A DNA stretch of 64,000 bases, from the NCBI GenBank assembly GCA_037074615.1, contig CM073558.1, positions 14,801,001-14,865,000 of the forward strand, in the 5' to 3' direction. The notes beneath the pieces are model-generated. The model was not told the DNA's origin. It was given only the letters and a program-made list of their open reading frames with translations, and did not search any database. This DNA is from Leucaena leucocephala. Its lineage: Eukaryota > Streptophyta > Magnoliopsida > Fabales > Fabaceae. How positions within the stretch are numbered: the stretch's first letter is position 1; each line of letters begins with the position of its first letter. The translations under genes and the position numbers were made by a program. Shown here in pieces: positions 21,646-33,659 of this stretch.

Positions 21646-22962
21646 GATTAGAATTTCATGATTTTAATATTTCCAATGGTTTTAAAATAAAAAGTTGTGT
21701 CGGATAAAACAAAGAAATAAGTATGGGAATCATTGGAATCAAAATGAGAATTTTTGAAAGAACTATGCATATGTTTTTAGTTCTATCCAGTAGGCCATGA
21801 AGGAGCTATAATTTCATGATTCTAAGCTCATAAATGGATTCAAAAGGTGAAATTGTATAGGGTAAAGTCAAGACATCAATTGATTCAAAGGCCAAGTCTA
21901 TTAGTTGAGATTAAGGCAAGTTAGTGTAGTTTAATGAGCTCAATGGTCAAGAGAAAGTTAGATTGTAATAGATGAATGATTATGTGATGTTAGAATTTGA
22001 TTGTGGGGTCCAAGGAGGCAGCCACATATCTAATAGAAGTGAGAAGAAAGAAGCAAGATAAGTGAAAGAAAGTCAAGTATACGAGGTAGTAAACTTATCC
22101 TAAACTTGTATGTATTGAATGTTATGCTTGGTAGTGCTATGGCTATATTGAATTGTGTTCCATATGTGTTTATGGTTGAAGCTCTATTTCTATGATTACT
22201 TTGGACAATTGTATTTCATATGTAATATGGAAGCATTCACATTACACAATGTTAACACTTTCACAAGCAAGCACAAATATTTACATTAATACATGCATTA
22301 TTTAGTACCATTTGCTACTAAGATTTCCCTAAAAATCTCACCTCTTCCATATAATCCCAACCTTAGCAGGTTTATGAATGATAAAAGAGGATGATGAAGC
22401 ATGAAGAGGAGCTAGGGATTGGATAGTATGAATGTTATGTGGAGAATTGTTACATGTAATATTGCTATTTGACCAATGCAAGTAGTGATGGTCATGATGT
22501 AATAAAAAATAGTAAATGATGAGATAAATATATGAAATTTTACAGACATTTAGTTAACATGTCAAACTTTGTTTTAATACCAAGAATGCCTTATTTCGAT
22601 ATCTGTATAAAGATAATGAATTTTTCAAATTAAGGAACCAGAATCTATTTTTAGAATTTTTGACCAAATGAACAGTAATTTTTTACGAATAAACTGTCTT
22701 AATTGACTAAGCATTTGGTCTGAAGATTTTTTCCTTAAATTTTAAAATGTTATCTTCATATAGATTTTTGAACTACTTCATTTTGATTTTTTTAGAATTA
22801 ATTATGATTTTTAGAAGTTTGTCGCTGAATCTAGAATACCATATGAACAGTAACTTGAGAAGAGTAAAATTTCAGATTTAGTTAATGGACTTCCAAGGTC
22901 TTGTAAATGGTTCTAAATGCTATTGAATGGTCCATAATATGTACAAAAGTATGGATGTTTCA

Positions 22963-23390
22963 TAAGCAGAACAAACGAAGGAGGGTCGAGCATAAGTGAT
23001 CCCAAGTCGCGATACGAAGACCTCCAAGTTGTGACTAAACATCAATTTATTGAGGGAGAGACTCTCTGTGAAAATGGGTCACGTCATGTGAATGATAATG
23101 TCACAACTGAAAACTCTCAAGACTTTGTGTTGTGACCTATGGATGAAAATGTCATGACCAAAAGGGCAATAGAAACTCTCTGTGAAGCAAAGCCGTGACA
23201 AGATGTCAGTATGGTCGCGACACAAAATTGCTGAGACATTCAGTCACAACTGAAATACCACAATGTCACGACCAAAAATTTTAGAGACACTCACTATCAG
23301 TATGAGTCATGACTAGAAGTTGACGATGAACCTAATAGGTCACGACTATGAATGGAAGACATAACCAGTGTATCTCAGATCCCTGCAGTT
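22963..23390. repeat. GTCRYGAC composite repeat cluster (Athila 2, pol spacer)
   Basis: About a dozen copies of GTCGCGAC variants (GTCGCGAT, GTTGTGAC, GTCACAAC, GTCATGAC, GTCACGAC, GTCGCGAC) at 15-45 bp spacing, with AGAAACTCTCTGTGAAG-type blocks between them. It is in the same place as the Athila 1 cluster at 9313-9630. Confidence 0.82.
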
Positions 23391-24260
23391 CCACACTCTA
23401 CTACTTTGATTAAAGGGCTAATATGTTCTAACTCTACTTCTCCTCACTAAAATGCAACAATTACCTTTCATACTTTAAGATTCTAAAATGATTTGATCTC
23501 AAATAATGTTGCAAGAATGAGAGAGTCTAATCTCAACTATGTTGCAGTTGTGGACTAACTTAAGTTAGGTGCAACTCCTGAAGAGACTACAAACAAGATG
23601 GAATGTCCTAATGAATCGTATATGAGCAACCTCTAAGGATCTACAAAAGGTAGTATTTATAATTTAAATGATTTCCCCCATTTGATCACTTCTATTGTCC
23701 AACCCCCAGAATTAGAGATAAAAGATTTACCTTCATTGAAAAATGCATGGATGTGTTCATGGACGATTTTACTGTATATGGCAATTCTTTTGATGAGTGT
23801 CTAGAAAGCCTTGATAGCATCCTTGCTAGATGTATTGAGAAAAAAATGTTTTTGAACTTTGAAAAGTGCCATTTCATGTTTGTTCCATTAACCTCAATCT
23901 AAGCCAATACTTCTATAGTGGATGCTACTGCTTCAAGAGTTCGATATAGAAGTGAAGGATCGAGCTGAAAATGTCAACCATGTTGCAGATCATCTAAGCA
24001 GGTTACCAATAAAGATAAGGGAGTACTTAGTTCTGATCTTATTTGTGATTCTTTTCCTGTCAATCCCTTTGTTTGATTGCTATTATAGAACCTTGGTATG
24101 CTCATTTAGTTAATTTCATTGAGACTGGCCTAATCCCATCTCATTTGTCTAAGTTTTATGCCAAAAAGCTCAAGAGTTAATCTAAATACTTTATTTGGGA
24201 CAAACCTTTTTTGTGGAAGTTGTGCTTAAATCAAATATTAAGATGATGTGTCCCATACCA
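23391..24260 (+). pseudogene. Athila 2 RT and RNase H remnants
   Basis: Three joined pieces of pol. The first runs through the protease-RT linker (VQPPELEIKDLPS, about 23697-23735). A deletion then joins it to the RT palm fragment with EKCMDVFMDDFTVYGNSFDE (about 23735-23800), which ends near 23885. A second deletion leads to the RNase H end (LLLQEFDIEVKDRAENVNHV, about 23922-24010) and the RH-IN spacer. About 630 bp of RT before the FMDD box and the region between RT and RNase H are gone compared with Athila 1. Confidence 0.85.
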
Positions 24261-25893
24261 AGATCACAAATCAATTTTGGAAGCTTGCCATTCATGGGTT
24301 TGTGGTAGTCATTTTGGGGGGAAAAGGACTGCAGTAGGGTCCTTGAATCTGGTTTTTATTGGCCTTCCCTTTTCAAAGATGCTTTTAAGTTTTGTAGTGC
24401 CTGTAATAGGTGCCAAAGATTTGGGGGGATTAGTAAAAGGCATGAGATGCTGCAACAACCTATTATGTTTTGTGAGGTTTTTGATGTTTGGGGAATAGAT
24501 TTTATAGGACCTTTTCTACCTTCAGCAGGATTTCATTACATTTTATTGGCTTTAGACTATTTATCTAGGTGGGTAGACTAGATGATGCCTAATGTCATAT
24601 CCTAAATTTTCCCTATATGTATAGTACTGATAGTGGAAAGAGGCTTAGAAAAGATTATGACGAAGATCAGACGAGATAATAAAGGTTAGATAAGTCTTAA
24701 AGAAAGAGAAGGACCTAAACGCAAATTGGAAAAGGTTAAAGGCCAAAAGTTAAAGTAGAAATAAATGTTGAGCCAAAAGTGGTAATTTCCAAAAGTTTAT
24801 GGACCTAAATGTAATTAAGCAAAAAGTCAGGGACAAAATGTAATTATGGAAAAGTTCAGTCAGAAAAGGCTTAGAACTGCTTGTAAGTATTTCAGTCCCA
24901 CATTCCATCAGTAAATAGAGGAAGTCATGCTGGATAATCTGGCATAATACAGAAATTTTATTAGGGCTTCAGACAGTAGAAAATTATCTGATAGTCTAAA
25001 AGTTATCTGAATTTTTATCAGATTTCATGGATATCAGATATAAGTGAGGGATTACAAGAAAGTGTGCCCTATAGTGTCAGATGTCTTGGATCTGACAGAA
25101 CTCTGGAAGAAGTTTTGTATAAAAAGTTATTCACATATTAGTGAATTTTGACGGGAGTTTGATAACACCCGTGATCTGATAATGGAACTTATCGGTATGT
25201 GAGCCTAGATGAAATGATACTAGATGACCTTATATATAGGCCCATGATGACGCCAAGAAGGTCCCAAAAATGAGGGTACCAGTCCATCAGTAGAAGGGGC
25301 CAGTGTCCAGAAAAAGGGCGAAATTACAAAAATGCCCCTAGATGCCCAGATTGTACCAGCAATGGATGAAGGGCATTTTTGTCACCTGGGATAGGCTAAA
25401 AATGTGGCACATGGTATAAATATGATTAGTTGAGCCCAGATACACCCTGAGGCAGTATAAAGAGGGGTAAAATGACGATTATGCCATTAGCGTCAATATA
25501 ATGTAAGAAAGGACACCAAGGGTATTTTGGTCATTTCCTAAGGAATAGATGGTAGATAAATACTAAGTATAACCATTTCAAGGGTATGATAAGCCTAGAC
25601 ATTGATTTCCAGGATAGAATACATATCCTAGTATATTATAGAAAAATTCAGAACGGAAAACAGTCCAATTGTTGTGAAACTGCTCCGATCGGTACCGGAT
25701 TGGACTGGAATTTTTTCAAAAGCTTCCTGGCATGGTGAGCACGCCACATAACCCCTTGAGGTGTCCCTTGAGCTGTCCCACATAATGTCATAATTATTCT
25801 TTTATGAAAAAGTAAAATCCAAGATTAAATGTGAGCCTTTAGATCAAATAGTAACTAAATCAATCTTGGCCATTGATTTTTCTTGGATTTTGG

Positions 25894-25902
25894 CTATAAA
25901 TA
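25894..25902 (+). promoter_or_regulatory. TATA box of G1 LTR (copy b)
   Basis: CTATAAATA in the context TTTTGGCTATAAATACCCC. Equivalent boxes are at 52643-52651 (f), 46297-46305 (e), 56150-56158 (g) and on the minus strand at 46187-46179 (d). The conserved spacing to the mini-ORF supports a real transcription start just downstream. Confidence 0.65.
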
Positions 25903-25960
25903 CCCCTCCATTCTGAATCCAAACTTTAAGCTCATGGACCCTTGGGTAAACTCTTGCAAA

Positions 25961-26017
25961 ATGAAAACTCAAGCCAAGACAAAGAAGATTCAAGGTTCCA
26001 AAGTTCAAGTAAGCTAG
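25961..26017 (+). CDS. Conserved 18-codon mini-ORF in G1 LTR (copy b)
   Basis: Same position and length as at 21175, with T13 to S and A17 to V. The splice-donor-like AAAG|GTAAGC follows at 26027. The start lies about 60 bp after the TATA box. Confidence 0.35.
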   Translation: MKTQAKTKKIQGSKVQVS

Positions 26018-26410
26018 AGATTAAAGGTAAGCAATCTCTCCTAGCTTATTTTCCTTTGATTTGGGAGCTTGAACTTAGGGTTTTGATAGGAGAAAAGTTG
26101 AATTTTCTCTAAGGGGTGGTGCTACCCAAAGATCTTAAAGGAAAGGGGAAAGAAGAAATTAAAGTTAGAACCATATGATTGAAGCTTAAACAAGCTAGTT
26201 AAGTGGTTGGTTGTTGAATCAAATTGATATTCTTGACTTTGCCATGGTGTGCCCTGTTCGGTATGCACTGTTCATGAGGGAAGGAAATTGAATTTCAATG
26301 ATTTAATGCTTCCATTGAGTTTGTATGATGATTTTGTGTGGGATTGAAAAGGTTTTGAACCTTGGAAATATTAAAATCTCAAGGTTGTAGTCTTTGAGAT
26401 TCCTTACGGT

Positions 26411-26432
26411 ACTGTTCACTCGCATGAACAGT
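26411..26432. repeat. ACTGTTCA / TGAACAGT hairpin in G1 LTR (copy b)
   Basis: Perfect 8-bp arms with loop CTCGCA, same location as in copies a and f. Confidence 0.7.
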
Positions 26433-29109
26433 GATTATAATTTCATGATTTTGATGGTTCCAATGGTTTTAAAATGAAAAGTTGTGTGGGGTAAAGTTGA
26501 GAAACAAGTATGGGAAGCATTAGAATCAAAATGAGAATTTTTGAAAGAATTGTATGCTTATGTTCAGTTCTGTACAGAAGGCCATGAAGGAGCTGGAATT
26601 TAATGATTCATAGCTCATAAATGGATTCAAAAGATGAAATTGTGTAGGTTAAAGTCAAGACATCAATTGGTTCAAGAGCCAAGTGGATTAGTGAAAATTA
26701 GAGAAAGTTATGACAATAAAGAGTGTAACAAAGTTAGTCTTGAACATGGTTGGAGTTCATGAGTCCTAATGAGTTATGTGATGAATATGAATGTGTTTAG
26801 GACTATAAAACATCCAAGAAGATGTTGGGAAGTGATGGACATAAAGGCTTCATGGTTGGAAAGCTAGGGAGCAAGGGCTAAAGGTCAAGAGAAAAGCTTA
26901 AGTGCAAGGTAGTGAACTTACCTCTTTATGTGCTTGATGTGGTATGCTTATGTGTTGACATATATATGTTATTTGAATGATGTTGTGGCATGATAAATGA
27001 TGTTGAATGTATTGTGAATAACATGTTTCCATGGCCATGCAGTTTATGTAAAAGTATATAGCATGATGGCATGTCACTAATCAAAGAAAGTTAATGAAAT
27101 TACATATCATCCATTAGCATCCATCTTGCATATTTAAGTGGTAATGTTTGCTACTGAGATTCCCTAGAATCTCACTCTCCCATAACCAACCAATTTAGGT
27201 CAAGCATGATGGATAATGTTTGCATGGAGAAGAGTTAAAGCATGGAAGAAGAAAAGTGAAGTATTTAAGATGTTAGCATATGCTATGCACTTTCCATGTA
27301 TGTCAAGGCCATGTAAAGTATCTATTTATGTGATGAGATTATATGAAACAATTATTGTATAACCCCATGATGTATATAAATTCAGAAAAAGCAAAAGAGA
27401 TGATTTATGTATGCTGGAACAATTATGGAAAGTGAAAGAAAGGAAACTGAAATGGTAAAAAACTAGGTCCTAAAGCAGTTTTGTTGTGGCTTCAGTCTGA
27501 CCTAGCAAATGAAGGAATTATTTCAAGAAATTTTATGATCATGTATTACACATCCAGAGCTTTAAGTGCATAGGTAGAACGTTTCATTTGGATGTGTATA
27601 TCAAGAGAAATGAATTTCCAAAATAAGGGACCAGAAACTGTTTCCAGAGTTTTTGACCAAATGAACAGTAAACTTCAACGAATAAACTGTATCAATTGGA
27701 TAATCATTTGGTCTGGAAATTATTTTTCCCTTAAATTTAAAGATGTTTTCTTCATGTAGCTTTTTGAACCACTTTATTTTGAGTTTTCTGGAATTAATTA
27801 TGATTTTTTGAAGTTCATTGCGTCATCTGCAATACCATATAAACAGTAACCCGAGAAAGAGTAAAATTCCAAATTTGGCTAATGGACTTCCAAGGTCTTG
27901 TAAGTGGTTCTAAATGCTACTAAATGGTCCCTAAGATGTATAAAAGTAAGGATGTTACACCTAAACGGTCTCTAATTTTCTAAGGTCTCACATCTTTAGT
28001 AGATTTGGAGTACCGAAAGTGTTAATTAGTGATCAAAGTACCCATTTTTGCAATAAGTTAATCAATAGCTTATTGGCAAAATATGGTGTCACTCATAAAG
28101 TCTCAACCCATACCACCCTCAAACTAATGGCCTAGCAAGGGTTTCTAATAGAGAAATTAAGCATATTCTAGAAAGGATTGTTAAGCCATCCAATAAGGAT
28201 TAGAATTTTAGATTTGAGTATGCCTTGTGGGCATACAAAATAGCCTTTGAAACCCCTTTAGGATTGTCCCCTTAGAGGACAGTTTTTGGGAAGACTTGTC
28301 ACATGCCTGTGGAAATAGAGCATAAGACATTTTAGGTAGTGAAAGCCTACAATAAGGACCTTGTAGAAGCTGGTTCAGAGAGGTTTTTGTAGATTCAAGA
28401 GCTAGAAGAGATTAGATTAGATGCCTACAACAGCTCTGAGATTTATAAACAGAAAACAAAGTTAATCCATGATGCTCTTATTCTAAGAAGGAGTTTTAAG
28501 GAGGGTGATAAAGTATTAAGATACCAAGTTAGGTTCAAGTTCAAACATGGAAAATTCAAAACTAGCTGGGATAGACCTTACACAGTTGTTAAAGTCCATG
28601 AATTTGGGATGATTGAACTGAAAGAGGAAGCGACGGGCAAAATCTTCTAGGCCAATAGTCACCATTTGAAACTTTATGAGGAATCTACTTTGCCGCCTTG
28701 AGGCCAAGTTGTCCCTTTCCTATCTCTTACCTTTTACAAGTTTTTCTAATGTGATATGTTGATGATGGTTTAAGGATTAGAAAGGGATGATTCAGTAGGG
28801 TAGTACTTATCTTTAGTTTATTTCTGTTTATTTTTGGTTTATTTATATTTTGCATAACACTCTGTTATTGTTCATGTCTCATGAACTCATTGATGGTTAT
28901 TTGAGATGCTTACACATTCACATGCATGATTTTAGCTTACCCATCATGTCATCTTTGCTTTACTTGTATTGCAATGTATGATTTGAATGTGACTGTGTAC
29001 TTCATTACTGAATTTGCATTGAGTTATGTGTTAGTTTATTATGGGAGAAATCTAAGACAATTTGAGAGAATTAGGAGAAAGTTTGGAGTCTATTAGGGAG
29101 TGATATTGT

Positions 29110-29780
29110 ATGATGGTCGCGACAATATAAAATATTGGTCACGACTAATGTGTATATTTTGGTCGCGATGTTAGTTCATGTGGTTGCGACTATATCTATC
29201 TGAGTATTTAGGTCGTGATAGGAATATTTCCTAGTCATGACTTGATTACGTACTTAGTTATGCATTTTGACCCTCAGAGACCTTTTATACTCTACTATCC
29301 CACTTACCCCACATAAAATTGTACACTGCTCTCACTTAATACAAATGCCTTGATTCTCCTTTCTTCCCTGTTATGAGCCTTTTTATTTCAATTTTACTGA
29401 CAGTGAGGACACTACAAAGTTTAAGTGTGGGGTAGATCTCTTTGCTTCTATGCTACTCAATGTGAAATTCTTCAATTAATCCAATCTTCCATCACAAATT
29501 TTTTTTTGATCTTAATGTGTGATGATTTTGGGCTTTGAAAAGCATTAAGTGGTAGTCTCTGTGGTGTTTAGTCATGACCTGACATAGAATTTTGGACTTA
29601 ATATGCTATTTATGAAACTTAGTCGCAACACGAGTGCATTAGGTCGCGATAATACCTCTCTGTGTATTTGTGTCGCGACTAAAACTCTTTCCTGGTTACG
29701 ACTAGTTTATGTAAGTTCAGAGTAAGCACTCATTGTGAATTGGGTAACGACCTTTACCGGTTTTAGTCATGACCTAAGTA
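29110..29780. repeat. GTCRYGAC composite repeat clusters (Athila 2, 3' region)
   Basis: Two groups of GTCGCGAC variants (29118-29245 and 29570-29780), some perfect (GTCGCGAC), others one or two transitions away, separated by about 320 bp without the motif. Confidence 0.75.
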
Positions 29781-29878
29781 TGAAAATGTTCATTTACATT
29801 CTCTTTGCTTTTTCAATGGTGTATAGAAGGATTACGTTTGAGCCACTAAGGTACTTTCATAAATGATTCATTGCCCTC

Positions 29879-30000
29879 TTGTTTTTTTAACCTTTTGCAT
29901 AGAAAGTTTATAGAAACCATTATCATACTAGAATTTCTTCTTGTTTTTTAACCTTTTGCATAAAAAGTTTATAGAAATCATTGTCATACTGGAATTTTTG
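29879..30000 (+). repeat. 61-bp tandem duplication in Athila 2
   Basis: Two units start CTTGTTTTTTTAACC and CTTGTTTTTTAACC and run through TTTTGCATAAAAAGTTTATA to TCATACTGGAATTT. The matching part of Athila 1 (about 5020-5080) appears to hold one copy. Confidence 0.8.
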
Positions 30001-31144
30001 AAAATATAAATTGAATTGGAAACACTTGAGTTTTTACTATTAGATTTGAGATTATTACATGATTCTGAGTGATTACTTTGGAACTTTTAATCCGTCATTC
30101 AAGAGGGTTTTCAATTGTGATAAGTTTTTTAATGCCTAGTGAATGATGAACATTGTTTGAGACTTTAGCTTATAAGCAATTTAGATGAAAACATTAGTTG
30201 GATAGATTCTTGGCCTAAATTTCTATATTGAGTGGTTATTCAATTGGTTTATATCCTCTATAACTTGTCTTACCTCTGAGTTAAAAACTACTTACGCATT
30301 TATGTTATTGAATATGATAGAGGCATTAATTTCTAAACCTTTTTATCCCAAACACAAGCCCATCACATATTATATCTATAGTCACCCCCTTTGAGCCCAT
30401 CACTTTTCTTCTTTCCATCATAGAAAGTTACATATGCAAGAGCACCTCTTTGAAATAAACTTCTTATTCATATCATAAAATCAAATTATTGTGAAATTGT
30501 GCTGCATAGTTTATATACAAAGTGCCAAATAATAATAAAAAAAAGGGGAAAGCATATTGCACTAAAAAGAAAAGAAAAAGGACAGAAAAAAGAAGAGAGA
30601 TAGTGCAAGAAAAATTGAAGAGGAAAGAAAAGAGAAATAAATTAGGAACTATTATCAACTCCTATTAGCACAATTACCACCTCTACATCTCGGAAGACAT
30701 GAATTCATGCTATATATTCATCATCACATGCATATGGTACTTTCCACCCTTCATATTCTATTCCACGTGGCCTATCTCCATCATCTCACCCTTAAAAGAC
30801 CTCTTGATTATTTGCATAAGTGTAGTATAGTTGATGAGATTTAGAGAAATTACATACATATGGTAGGATATTTTCCACTTTAAATCTGAGTGAAAGAACC
30901 CTAACAACGAGAGGACATGAGAGCTAAATACTTATATGCTTAGAGAGAATCTATTGAGCTCATATAGTTGAGATTGATTTCAGTTAGTAGTTGATTACTT
31001 GGCATTGCTCATATTATCACTTTTGCATTCCCAAAAGATGGTGCATTAATTATCTTAAGGTTTCACTGAGTGTTATGTTATTACCTCAGATTTAATAGCT
31101 TTAGCTTATGTGTACTTCATGTTTTTGTCTAGGAGTACAAAGTT

Positions 31145-31159
31145 CAAGTGTGGGAAAAT
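31145..31159 (+). other. Polypurine tract of Athila 2
   Basis: CAAGTGTGGGAAAAT directly before the LTR start TGATAAG, one or two changes from the Athila 1 tract. Confidence 0.82.
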
Positions 31160-32653
31160 TGATAAGATACAAATTGTGTATGGTTTCTATGACATTTTGA
31201 GGGTCTTATTACAACTTTAACATTCATTTTATGACTGTATTTGTGCTTTTGTGGTAATACATTATTGTACTTGGTAATATGCTAATTAAAGGGTAAAATG
31301 GTAAATTAACTCTTCCAAGCTGCATAAATATTGTTCTCCACTAATTTGGACTTTTACAGTGAGCTTTAGTTTTGAATTGCAGGTATTTTAGAGGAGAACC
31401 AAGGACTAACATGAGCAAAAGAGAAATCACAAGACAAATAAAATCATATCATGCTTCTATGCTTTTTAGTCGCGACCAAAGTGTCCAAAGGTCACAACCT
31501 AATTTCTTTTGGGAAGTTTCTCTGTGTTTACAGGTCGCGACTAAAATATGGATCTAGTCGCGACTAAAAGAGACAATCGCTGAAGTTGCACGTTTTAGAT
31601 TAAGTCATGCGGGAATAAAAGGAAGAAGCTGTAGACATAAGGAGGCTAGTTTTTGGACCTGATTAGGCTAAGAATCAATACTTGAATCTTCTCTACACCT
31701 TCTCCACAACCTACACACTCATCTTCCATCTTTTTGTACCTTTCCACAAAATCTCACATCTTTATATCATCAATCCATCACCTCTTTCTACTTTCTTCAT
31801 GGCATCATATATGGACAGCGATTGCAACATAGTAGGAGTCATGAGAGGCTAAATCTTTAGTCTCTTGGTGATGGATCGCATATATTGATCTCATGGACTA
31901 CAGTGCACATGGGGAGTTTTCTGTTTTAATCTCACCTATGTTTTTAGAATTCCTAGATCTAGGATTTTGATTTTATGAGTAAGGATTAGATATTGGTCAA
32001 TTATTCTGAGATTAAGTTTTGTAATTGAATTTAGATGATTTGGATGTTGGCTTAATATGAATATTTTAGTTTTGATTTCTAGATAATTGGTTTTTTATCA
32101 ATGATCGTTGTTAACTAATTCGATTGCTTGAAATCTATGGTCATCAATCGATGATTATTTGAGGGCATCTGCATCATCTGAATTAAATTTCATGCTAAGT
32201 GACTTTTAACAGTTCATTAAGAGTTTTTAAACTAGCTTTGATCAAAGGAGTTTAAGGAATGTTAATATTCTGGACTCAATCGATCAATAAAGGTTTCTTT
32301 TAAGACTTAGTGATTTTAAAACCCTATATCATATTACGAGCAAGGATAGATAGTTTTCCATCATCAAGAGTCTGTCTCAACACATTCCTTTCAAAATCTA
32401 CTCATTTCCTAACTTAATCAAAAATACAAAAATATTTACTTTACTGCACCCTTACTTTATTGCTTCAAAAATTAATTAAACCCAAAAACCAAATTTTACT
32501 TTCACCTAGGTTTTCAATGGTTTTGTCACCAGTTTGCTAGGTTTCCAATAAAAAGGTTCCTCGAGAAAAATGATAGGGTTGTGACTTATACTACATTAAT
32601 AGGGTGTAATTAATTTTTTTTATGCATAGGATGATGACAATCTGTGCAAATCA
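31160..32653 (+). repeat. 3' LTR of Athila 2
   Basis: About 1494 bp, TGATAAGATAC... ending near GACAATCTGTGCAAATCA; collinear with the Athila 1 LTRs in reverse. It contains three well-preserved GTCGCGAC copies and one GTCACAAC at 31465-31570. The last 20 bp have diverged, so the right edge is approximate. Confidence 0.85.
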
Positions 32654-32679
32654 GTCATCTTTGGCTTATAGGTCAAGCT

Positions 32680-33659
32680 TGATTTAAGAGCAAATATAAA
32701 CCATTAGATCAAATAGTAACTAAAGCAATCTTGGCCTTCCATTTTAACCCAGGATTTTCTATATATATCCCCCACTTTTAGCAGTAAACATGGAAGCATT
32801 TGGACATCATGGGGAACCTCTTGTAAAATGAAAACTCAAGCCAAGACCAAGGGAACTCAAGAGGCAAATAAGCAAGCATTTTAGGTAATCTTTCTCCCTA
32901 AGTGTTTAAGCTTCTAGTTGGGAGGATTATTTGTTAGATTTAATGGTTATAAAATATTTTATTCCTCCCTATATACTGTTGGAAGAAATGCTAAATGATG
33001 GGGAAAGGATGAATTTTATGTTATATAAAGCTTAGACAAGTAGAAGAAAGCTAGAGTCAAGTAATATTGGCTTGAAAATCCAAGTATGCATGCAATTATG
33101 GGTTTATGTTCTTGGCTACTACTATATATATCACTATTCATATGTGAGAATTTTAATGAGCTAATGCTTCTATTAAATTTATATGATAATTTTGTATAGG
33201 ATTAGATAGATTTGGAACTTAGGAAGTACTAGAATTGAAAGTTAGAAATTTTGGATGTATTCTCTATTATTGTTCACACGCATGAATAGTAACTGGAATT
33301 TTATGATTTTGATACTTCCAATGGTTGTAAAATAAAAAGTTGTTTGGGATAAAGTAGAGAAACAAGTATTGGAAGCATTAGAATCAAAATGAGAATTTTT
33401 GGATTTCTTGTAGTGTACCCATAGTTTCTACTCAATTCATAGGGAAGGAAATTAATTTTTATAAATCTAAGATCATATTTAGATTCCTCATGAACAATTG
33501 TATGGGATTGACCTATGAAAGTAATTTTTAGAAAGATGGATATAAATCCTTTAAGTTAAAGTAAAGAGTTAAGAGGTTATGAAGGGTAGTCTTGAACATT
33601 GTTTGAGTTCAGGGTCCTAATGAATTATGTGATGAATATGAATGTATTTAAGACCTTGA
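32680..33659 (+). repeat. G1 LTR copy c, left part
   Basis: 5'-truncated G1 LTR starting at AGCAAATATAAACCATTAG-type sequence. It has a TATA-like TCTATATATAT (about 32758), a mini-ORF version at 32828-32884 diverged in its second half, TTTTAG|GTAATC, and a diverged hairpin at 33269-33290. It ends at the target duplication CTTGA of the copia element and continues at 42308. Confidence 0.85.

Larger units (their letters stand above)
19936..22962 (+). repeat. Tekay/Del-like gypsy LTR, family G1, copy a
   Basis: 3027 bp, TGTCACATCC...GGATGTTTCA, collinear with solo LTR b. In order: U3 with GGGACTAAAAT and GGGCATTTTGGTCATTTGAC blocks; a degenerate TATA (CTATCAATA near 21108); the mini-ORF at 21175; AG|GTAAGC at 21241; the hairpin at 21624; several AACAGTAA motifs; and the end block ATGGACTTCCAAGGTCTTGT. 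It is a 3' LTR, because its element's 3' end precedes it. It abuts Athila 2 sequence directly. Confidence 0.87.
24593..27959 (+). mobile_element. Solo G1 gypsy LTR (copy b), TSD CCTAA
   Basis: 3367 bp, TGTCATATCC...GGATGTTACA, flanked on both sides by CCTAA (24588-24592 and 27960-27964). It sits in the integrase of Athila 2, and the two flanks align continuously with the Athila 1 integrase. No internal sequence is present, so it is a solo LTR left by LTR-LTR recombination. It is the best-preserved G1 LTR here and the reference for the others. Confidence 0.94.
24261..28700 (+). pseudogene. Athila 2 integrase, split by a solo LTR
   Basis: The first part (24261-24592) matches the zinc-binding region and the first part of the core (HSWVCGSHFGGKRTA-type sequence, then FDVWGIDFIGPF and a DYLSRWVD block). 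Solo LTR b (24593-27959) follows with TSD CCTAA. The second part (27960-28700) resumes with the second catalytic aspartate (LISDQST-like), NREIKHILERIVKPSN, and the C-terminal block FKHGKFKTSWDRPYTVVKV. It has additional stops and frameshifts. Confidence 0.85.
28701..31144 (+). other. 3' non-coding region of Athila 2
   Basis: Collinear with 3923-6188 of Athila 1. It has GTCRYGAC clusters at about 29110-29245 and 29570-29780, a 61-bp tandem duplication at 29879-30000 and a purine-rich tract at about 30535-30640. No frame looks like a protein. Confidence 0.72.
22963..32653 (+). mobile_element. Athila-like Ty3/gypsy element, plus strand, partial (Athila 2)
   Basis: Collinear with the pol, 3' region and LTR of Athila 1 but in the opposite orientation. 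The 5' part (5' LTR, gag, protease) is missing; homology starts right after G1 LTR copy a. Inside, the RT is deleted to a fragment, and RNase H is partial. The integrase is split by solo LTR b (24593-27959). The 3' non-coding region, polypurine tract and 3' LTR (31160-32653) are present. Target duplications cannot be checked because the 5' end is gone. Confidence 0.9.

Noticed and set aside
28516..28707. Minus-strand frame in Athila 2
   Set aside because: Antisense to the integrase C-terminus, which reads on the plus strand.
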